In this document: positions 57,336 through 64,000 of the stretch, one piece after another
Layout of the letters: each line of letters opens with the position of its first letter
Position numbering within the stretch: the stretch's first letter is position 1
Source of the DNA: Ascaphus truei
Lineage: Eukaryota > Chordata > Amphibia > Anura > Ascaphidae
DNA: 64,000 nucleotides
Assembly: GCA_036426205.1 (NCBI GenBank)
Contig: CM071568.1
Span: 219,587,216-219,651,215, forward strand
Direction: 5' to 3'
Made by a program: the position numbers and the translations under genes
The notes under the pieces: model-generated
What the model was told of the DNA's origin: nothing
Databases searched by the model: none
Seen by the model: only the letters and a program-made list of their open reading frames with translations

Positions 57336-58437
57336 ATTGTATTGTATGTCTTTATTTATATAGCGCCATTAATGTACATAGCGCTTCACAGTAGTAATAC
57401 ATGTGGTAATCAAATAAATAACAGATAATATAAATAACAGATCATGGGAATAAGTGCTTCAGACATAAAAGTAACATTAAGGAAGAGGAGTCCCTGCCCC
57501 GAGGAGCTTACAGTCTAATTGGTAGGTAGGGAGAACGTACAGAGACAGTAGGAGGGAGTTCTGGTAAGTGCGTCTACTGGGGGCCAAGCTTTATGTATCA
57601 TGTGTTCAAATATCCACAGTGCTATCCATATGCTTCTTTAAGCAAATGTGTCTTAAGGTGGGTCTTAAAGGTGGATAGAGAGGATGCTAGTCGGGTACTG
57701 AGGGGAAGGGCATTCCAGAGGTGTGGGGCAGTCAGTGAAAAAGGTTTAAGGCGGGAGAGGGCTTTAGATACAAAGGGGTTAGAAAGAAGACATCCTTGAG
57801 AAGAACGCAAGAGTCTGGATGGTGCATAACGAGAAATTAGGGCTGAGATGTAAGGAGGGGCAGAAGAGCGTAAAGCTTTAAAAGTGAGGAGAAGAATGGA
57901 GTGTGAGATGCGGGATTTGATCGGAAGCCAGGAGAGGGATTTCATGAGGGGAGATGCTGAGACAGATCTAGGAAAGAGAAGAGTGATTCTGGCAGCAGCA
58001 TTTAGGATAGATTGCAGGGGAGACAGTTAGAGGCAGGAAGGCCAGACAGCAGGAGGTTACAGTAATCAAGACGGGAGAGAATGAGGGCCTGAGTCAGCGT
58101 TTTAGCAGTCGAGCAACAGAGGAAAGGACGTATCTTTGTTATCTTGCGGAGGAAAAAGCGACAAGTTTTAGAAATGTTTTGAATGTGAGGGGCGAATGTG
58201 AGAGAGGAGTCGAGTGTGACCCCTAGGCAGCGTGCTTGGGCTACTGGGTAAATGATCGTAGTTCCAACAGTAATGTGGAAGGAGGTAGTAGGGCCAGGTT
58301 TGGGAGGAAGTATGAGGAGCTCTGTTTTAGCCATGTTGAGTTTAAGGCGGCGGAGGGCCATCCAGGATGATATAGCAGAGAGACATTCAGAAACTTTGGT
58401 TTGTACAGCAGGTGTAAGGTCGGATGTTGATTTAGGT
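57336..58437 (-). pseudogene. 5'-truncated L2-clade LINE, minus strand
   Basis: Minus strand from 58,437: DLTPAVQTKVSECLSAISSW, LKLNMAKTELLILPPKPGP, LGVTLDSSLTFAPHIQNISK, TLTQALILSRLDYCNLLLSG, then (after a break near 57,950-58,010) LSWLPIKSRISHSILLLTFK and PHLWNALPLSTRLASSLSTF. These are the hallmark C-terminal RT motifs of L2. The 3' UTR includes the atttatatagcgccattaat...agcgcttcaca tail and ends in attgtattgtat at 57,336. The RT active-site part is missing by 5' truncation, as usual for LINE insertions. Both open pieces are long, so the copy is fairly young. Confidence 0.9.
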
Positions 58438-60236
58438 TAATGCATACAAGTAGAGTTTGCTTTCTCCTCTGTCACAGCCATTTTTAGGAGTATGGATGGG
58501 AGTTAGCATTTTAAATTAATAGGAATGCACTTTGATTGCATGGCGAATCGCTTACAAACTCTGACTGAACTGTGATTTGTTGACCAAATTGCTAATTGAT
58601 GGTGGAAATTTGTGATTTCTGCAAAATGTTAAACTCTTTAAAGTTCTGAGAAATAATTTGCCAGGATCGAATTTTGAAGAAAAAAAAATAAGAAAACTGT
58701 AAAAAAAAAAAAAAAATGCGACTGCACTTTGAATAGTTTTGTACTGTACATCACTACTGGTGACTTTTTGCATATTTTCCTAATTGCTGCATAAATAGAT
58801 TGAGAAGAATTAATTTTTATTTCTGAAAATAAACAAATGTCCTCCGTTCAACAAATGTCAGAATCTCTCATTTCTTTAATCTAAATGTATTGGTAACTTT
58901 TGCAAAGCAACTTGGCACTGGTACATGCATCTTTATTTGCTACTGTATGTATATTTACATGTATGAATTATAACATTTTTAAACAGGTTATTTTATGCGG
59001 AAATGATAGCCGGAGAGGCAACATAGACCTGGAAACTTTTTTTTTAGTAAAGAGCATGCCACTTGACAATTCACATTGTTTGATCATGTTCTGCATGGCT
59101 CACAACATAAACGTACCCTCTTTTAGTGCCATCGAGCACTGTACACATTTCAGGATTCTCTGGCACAAAAGGTATTAAAAGAAAATGAATTTGGCACATT
59201 GACTCAATTATTTCAACAGCAGCCTTGGGTGGTTCTGGAGTCCTGGAATCAGAAATCCACCCCCTCCCCCCCTCCCACCGCCATTAATCCAATAATTCAG
59301 GGATTTCATGGTTTACTCTAATCCAGATTTAAGATTTGATCCATGTCGCCCGCTCTCCCTCCTATGTCATTCACTCTCCCTCCTATGTCATTCACTCTCC
59401 CTCCTATGTCATTCACTCTCCCTCCTATGTCATTCACTCTCCCTCCCATGGTAACTGACTTTCCCTCCCATGTCACCCATTAAATGAGTTACTTACTAAA
59501 AAAAGCTAGAGCAAGTATGGCAATTAATGAACAAGCACAGGGAAGGGGATAAACGATCCCAAGGTTCAGCTTGCTGCATTAATGTAATGAAGCTGCCATT
59601 TTGTATATATAACCCAGCAAATGTATAACGTCAATTTGACTGCAATGTAGCCCAGGGGTGCAAGCACAGCTCATTTGTGCACATATACCCTAAAGACATG
59701 ATAACGCCTAGTATTTCTTAAGTGATAAAGCCATGAGTGAGCTATGAAGATTTTTATTTAATTGAGTTAATTGCATATCCCAATGTCAGCAGTAATGTAT
59801 CGTGTTTGGACCAGCAGTTCCCAAATTATTCATAATTGAGTTGAATCTCTTCTCTATCCATTTCAGTGTCATCTGCTGAAAATCAAAAAACAAAGTCAAT
59901 TCTTGGAATACAAAATGCATAGAGATTATCTCTCTATCTGATGTAGGATGTGTATTATGATGGGTCCATTTTGAGTTTTTAAGACTAGTACATTTTTGGT
60001 GTCATGTAATTCTCCCATTTGTATTGAGGAGAAAAGGGAAGTATGCAAAGCAAAATGCATCATTTTGTAACAAGTATAGTATAGTCACCAATAAAATAAC
60101 AATAACAAATGCTGATTAATAAAGGTATGATTTTATTTATTTCTACTCACTAACTATATAATAAAAAGCAAATAATGGCAACCATATTATAGTTTGGACA
60201 ATTAGTTCAGGTGTTCTTTTATTTGAATGTAACTAG
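58438..60236. other. gene-free stretch, possible conserved noncoding DNA
   Basis: No transposon motif recognised. 58,985-59,225 and 59,560-59,880 are of mixed composition with homeodomain-type cores (atttaattgagttaattgca near 59,756). Only cross-species comparison could show constraint. Confidence 0.3.
59352..59475. repeat. 21-bp minisatellite, about six units
   Basis: ctccctcctatgtcattcact repeats four times almost exactly, then decays (ccatggtaactgact, ccatgtcacccat). Confidence 0.9.
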
Positions 60237-60640
60237 AAAGTGGTGATTTTTTTGGCGGCGGATTTTAATCCACAGCGGATTGGCTGGTTCCTTTGGTCAG
60301 CGGATTTAAGCGGATCAGTCTCAAAAGGGCGATTGACGTTTTGCGGATTTTTTAAATTATTATTACCAATACATCCGTGAATTACACAACCTGTTGACGG
60401 ATTTGTAGAATCCAATCCGCAGATTCAGCAATCCACCAATCCACCAACAGATTGCAGAATCCGCGGATTGGATTTTACAAATCCGTCCACAGGTTGTATC
60501 CAATGGCGGATTTTGATGAATCCGCACGGATCAAAACCGACCAAATCGGTGTGTGGATTTTACACAGTGAAACAGATTTTGGCTTGAAAAGGCGAGAAAA
60601 TCCGGGGTTTGGGGCGGATTCGCCCATGTCTTAATGTAAC
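60237..60640. repeat. foldback element built from GCGGATT words
   Basis: About ten GCGGATT/AATCCGC heptamers in 400 bp. The core is an inverted repeat: acaacctgttgacggatttg (60,386) pairs with caaatccgtccacaggttgt (to 60,497), arms about 35 bp. No coding content and no match to a known family by eye. Confidence 0.75.
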
Positions 60641-62330
60641 TTGAATCAAATACAAAAATGCATTAGTAGCAATGATCTATGTTATCACTATTGTGAACTC
60701 AACTGTGATTTAAGCCAAGTTGCTTTTAAGTTTTTGGCTCAATTTTAAATTGTTTCAATAGCTCAATTAAAATTTTAGTTAAAAAATAAAAAATCTGAAG
60801 ATTTCTTCCCAAATTCATTGCATGCATTAAATAAAGCCACCACAGGAAAAAAAGACAAGATGTATAGAAAGCAGCTACAGTGGTCTTTTAACTATCTTTA
60901 CATATGCGGGCTCAGTATTAGGAGAAATGGGGCATTGTGGACAATAGCTTTTCACACTAAGATGTAAATGTAGGGCAGACTATTACCAGCATGCCTGTTA
61001 GATTAATTATGTAGTACCCAGTTGCATGGCTATCACTAGTCAGTCCCAATAAAATAGGGAATTTTAAGATCAACCTTACAGTTTTGTTTGTCCGGTCCTT
61101 CAAGTATAGCAAGCATGTACAGTAAAAACATGTAATTGACAGCCACTATGAAATGTGTTGGTGAAGATAGGAGTTTCTGGATGGAATGGGGGAAGATTAC
61201 AACTGGAAGTAATGCAAAATATGTTAATGTAAACCAACTCAACGTACACAGAAAAAATAGTTTTAACTGGTTTGTAGTGTAGTTGGAGTCTATCTATAGG
61301 ATACCCCTGCAGCTAGGTTGTAGACTCAGAACCCCTGAGATATTGGTAGATGGTAAAATAAAACTTTAATAGACATACTAAAATAAATACAACGTAGAAA
61401 TATGTGACAAAGTATATAATGGGACTCCTAAAACAACAGTGATTTTAAAGGGTGTTAATCTCCAGGAAGCCAAACTCGTGATGGTAGCTAAATGTTAGAT
61501 GTTCGTGTCTACATGAGTGATGGGGGTGTCTTTGATTAGAGCCCTGATGCTCAGCATGTCCCCAAATTTAGTTTGTAAACAGTGTGTTGGCTGCAGGTCT
61601 AATAGATATACATTTAGTGCAAAAATGCAGATTTGTTTCTAGGTCTTGATGCTATGTATCTGTGGTCGGGATAGCAACAGTGTTAGCGTCTATTAGTATA
61701 GTAACCTCATTATAGGTGATCCTCAGTACTGAGATAGTAAGGCATTTAAATTATCCTCTAGATGTACTGTTTAGTACAGGGTTCTCTACATTTTCAGAGT
61801 GTATCCTTTATTCATTAAGGTGGACATAATGGTTGTGTCCAGATATGATTTGTATGGTACAGTATTTATATGTCAAGTTGTGTCAGGTGGCAGGTAACGT
61901 AAACCAGGTTTTAGTTCTGTATATTAACCTGTTTGTGGGAACTAGATACTGTACCAGCAGGATGGTATAATGTCAGGTTCCTAGTGTTTTAACCCCCTGT
62001 GTAACAGCCATGTTCTCTTTGTTCTATGTACACTTTAGTATCTTTTTTGAACATAGTACAGTAGATGAGGTTGAAAATAAAATATGTCCATCAAATTCAA
62101 CCTATACTAAATTTAGACGATAGATGCTTTATCCTATATTTGTATTTACAGTATTTTGATCCAGAGGAAGACAAACAAAAAAAAACACAGTGAAACCGCA
62201 CTCCCTCAGCAGTCAGGGCCTGTGCTTGCCTATCACTGTCCCCCCAAGTCTGCAAACATAGTCAGATCCAGGGTGATGGAAACCCTCGCTGCCACCCACT
62301 TAGGGACAACCCCCTTAAGCCTTTCCTCTG
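60641..62330. other. gene-free stretch
   Basis: AT-rich, no recognised gene or element boundary. Confidence 0.4.
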
Positions 62331-62690
62331 TGTCCCTAGGGATGACAGACTGTAGTGGCGAGCTTCTGTGACCCCTCCCCTTTGGTACAATCTTTTGACA
62401 CCCCACTGGGGTTTTCTGTGATGGTGGGCTGTACTTGGACACTATCTTTGCCCCCACTCTGGTACACCCCCCTCTCACTAACCCCCTCAATTTTCCCTTC
62501 AGGGTCTCCTGTGACAATGAGCTGTAATGGGAGACTACCTCGGTCCACCACTTTTCTACAACCCCCCCTTGGGTTCTCCGGTGACAAAGGGCTGTAATGG
62601 GTCAATCTCTCTGGCTCTCACTTCTCTACAACCGCATCACTAACCCCCTCAGGGCCCCCTGTGATAGGGACCTGTAATTGGAAGTAATCA
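62330..62690. repeat. degenerate tandem repeat, 73-90-bp units
   Basis: Five diverged units each include tcctgtgacaatgagctgta-like sequence: about 62,340, 62,415, 62,505, 62,578 and 62,660. It lies directly upstream of the Gypsy integrase piece. ORFs on both strands are by-products. Confidence 0.65.
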
Positions 62691-62699
62691 GACTCAGTG

Positions 62700-63500
62700 A
62701 TCAAGCAGATGATACTCCCTTATAAATACAGGCAAGTGGTACTAAGAGCTCTCCATGACAGTCATGACCACTTAGGATCTGAAAAGACTTTAGGATTAGT
62801 GAAGGATCGGTTCTATTGACCTCGAATGGCCCATGATGTGGAAGAATACTGAGGGAGATGTGTACCCAGGAGAACCCTGCAAACAAGAGCAGCACCACTG
62901 AGTATCACCAGTAGTGGTCACAAAAAGCGGATTGCAGGCACACATCTCATCAGTATAGTAAAGAGATAGGTTGCCGGTGCTCACAGAGATAGGGGAAAAT
63001 CTTGCATAACCCAATAGGTATCATAAGAAGAAGAAAATAACCAGGAACAATGTCTTCATATAAGGTGATTTATTCAGCAAAAAACTACCAACGTTTCAAC
63101 TGCCACGCTGTCTTTGTCAAGGTGGGGGCTGCTCTCACCTTGACAAAGACTGTGTGGCAGTCGAAACGTTGATTTATTTTGCTGAATAAATCACCTTATA
63201 TGAAGACCGTATGTATAACTGGATATTTTCTTCTTCTTGTATCACCAGTAGTGGGCCTCTAGATTTAGTTTGTATGGATATTCTATCATTAGAATCAGAC
63301 AGGAGGAACACTGGTAACACCTTAGTGGTTAGGAACCATTTCACCAGGTATGCCCAAGCATTCCCAACGAAAGACCAGCGAGCCACTACTGCCTTTGAGG
63401 TGCTCTGGTACAAGTATTTTATTCACCTGGACTGCCTCCGAGGATCCACTTGGATCAAGGCCGGGGCTTGGAAAGCCATCTTATTAAGGAAATAGTTTTT
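62700..63500 (+). pseudogene. Gypsy-type retrotransposon integrase fragment, interrupted
   Basis: 62,700-62,901 encodes the H2C2 zinc-binding domain (HDSHDHLG ... VKDRFYWPRM, then a C-x2-C-like site with one stop). 63,255-63,500 encodes the start of the integrase catalytic core (LDLVCMDILSLESD with the first catalytic Asp, then NHFTRYAQAFPT). The two pieces are parted by the hairpin insertion at 62,918-63,238, and the frame is compatible across the duplicated target. The second catalytic segment decays after 63,480. Integrase joins element DNA to host DNA (family knowledge). Confidence 0.8.
62918..63238. mobile_element. 321-bp hairpin insertion with 16-bp target duplication
   Basis: gtatcaccagtagtgg occurs at 62,902-62,917 and 63,239-63,254. 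The second half is a long hairpin: aagaagaagaaaata...caaggtg (63,026-63,122) pairs with caccttg...tattttcttcttct (63,138-63,237), with gggggctgctct in the loop. The stem holds aacgtttcaactgccac, a member of the dispersed GAAACG motif family. A 16-bp duplication suggests target-primed (LINE-driven) insertion. Confidence 0.8.
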
Positions 63501-64000
63501 ACTTGTTTCTTTTATACTTATTATGCAAGGGTATATACTGATAAGTGTGCTTATTTAACAATGTTTAAAAACTGTGGAACAATAAATATAGGGGTAAAGG
63601 CCCCCAATCAACCAGTGCTACAGAGCATATTAATGACCCACTTTTTGATTAAATTGTCTTCCTGCACTTGAACCGGATCACAGGGTGTGATGATGCATGC
63701 TTGAGGCTGTCAGCATTTAACCCCTAGATGGCATAAGGTCTAGAAGAGATATGCAGAGTTGTAAGGGGGAAGTCCTGGAACCCCCCCAAGACCTCTCCAA
63801 AGTCTCTGAACGGAATAAACCTATGTGCCTGGGGCAGCTCTCATGGGGCAGCAATTGTACTCACATATGATGACCGGTTCTGTGTGCTCCAAAGCTGAAG
63901 TAGTAGACAATGTGGAAAACGCTTGTTCCGGTGGGGAGAAGCAGATCAGCGGGCACCACGATGCAGAAAGAATTGAATTAAAGCTGGACTGTGCTGTATA
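63501..64000. other. end of window, no recognised gene
   Basis: Possibly more of the Gypsy element or flanking repeat; nothing identifiable. Confidence 0.3.

Noticed and set aside
57622..58361. Host gene on the minus strand
   Set aside because: Motifs are those of an L2 LINE RT C-terminus, and the 3' tail with repeated ATTGT confirms a LINE.

Overview
This is vertebrate nuclear DNA made almost entirely of transposable elements in many age layers. No intact host gene is visible. The mix of CR1 and L2 LINEs, an L1/Tx1-type LINE, a Penelope-like (Neptune-type) element, Gypsy-type solo LTRs, a Tc1 remnant, a TTAA-flanked T2/Kolobok-like MITE, a MIR-type CORE-SINE and abundant Harbinger elements best fits an amphibian, probably a frog. 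That assignment is inference from element content; no host coding gene supports it.

Layout. 1-11 kb: remains of an LTR element with its 3' LTR, then a CR1 LINE (about 5.3-9.5 kb) later broken by a solo LTR and a MITE. 11-22 kb: a Penelope-like RT pseudogene, a solo LTR with target duplication, palindrome-rich DNA-transposon debris, a minus-strand LTR and a diverged direct duplication. 22-28 kb: a 370-bp tandem array and a 2.06-kb non-autonomous Harbinger-type element. 28-32.5 kb: L1-type pieces and a frameshifted forkhead-domain pseudogene. 32,544-42,046: the centrepiece, a full-length Harbinger element with matching terminal repeats. It carries two convergent, apparently intact spliced genes: a DDE transposase (plus strand, 3 exons) and a 715-residue Myb/SANT-like accessory protein (minus strand, 4 exons). 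A 362-bp near-perfect palindrome lies just to its right. 42.6-51.7 kb: more non-autonomous Harbinger-type sequence, a second solo LTR of the 15.9-kb family, a remnant of a second Harbinger-type accessory gene and a long (GAT)n microsatellite. 52-64 kb: a TA-flanked MITE, a Tc1 C-terminal fragment, a direct duplication, another solo LTR, an L2 LINE, a GCGGATT-rich foldback element, and a Gypsy integrase fragment split by a hairpin insertion with a 16-bp target duplication.

How the parts work together. In Harbinger elements the transposase and the Myb-like partner are both needed for mobility (established for the family). Both genes here read through in frame after splicing and share the same TATA-like decamer, so this copy may be, or recently was, autonomous. 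The non-autonomous elements at 25.7-27.8 and 48.8-51 kb have related ends with GATAAG/CTTATC-rich subterminal DNA and could have been mobilised by such an element (inference). Several of these derivatives also carry TATA boxes and a repeated exon-like module ending in a consensus splice donor, suggesting an uncharacterised transcribed ancestor.
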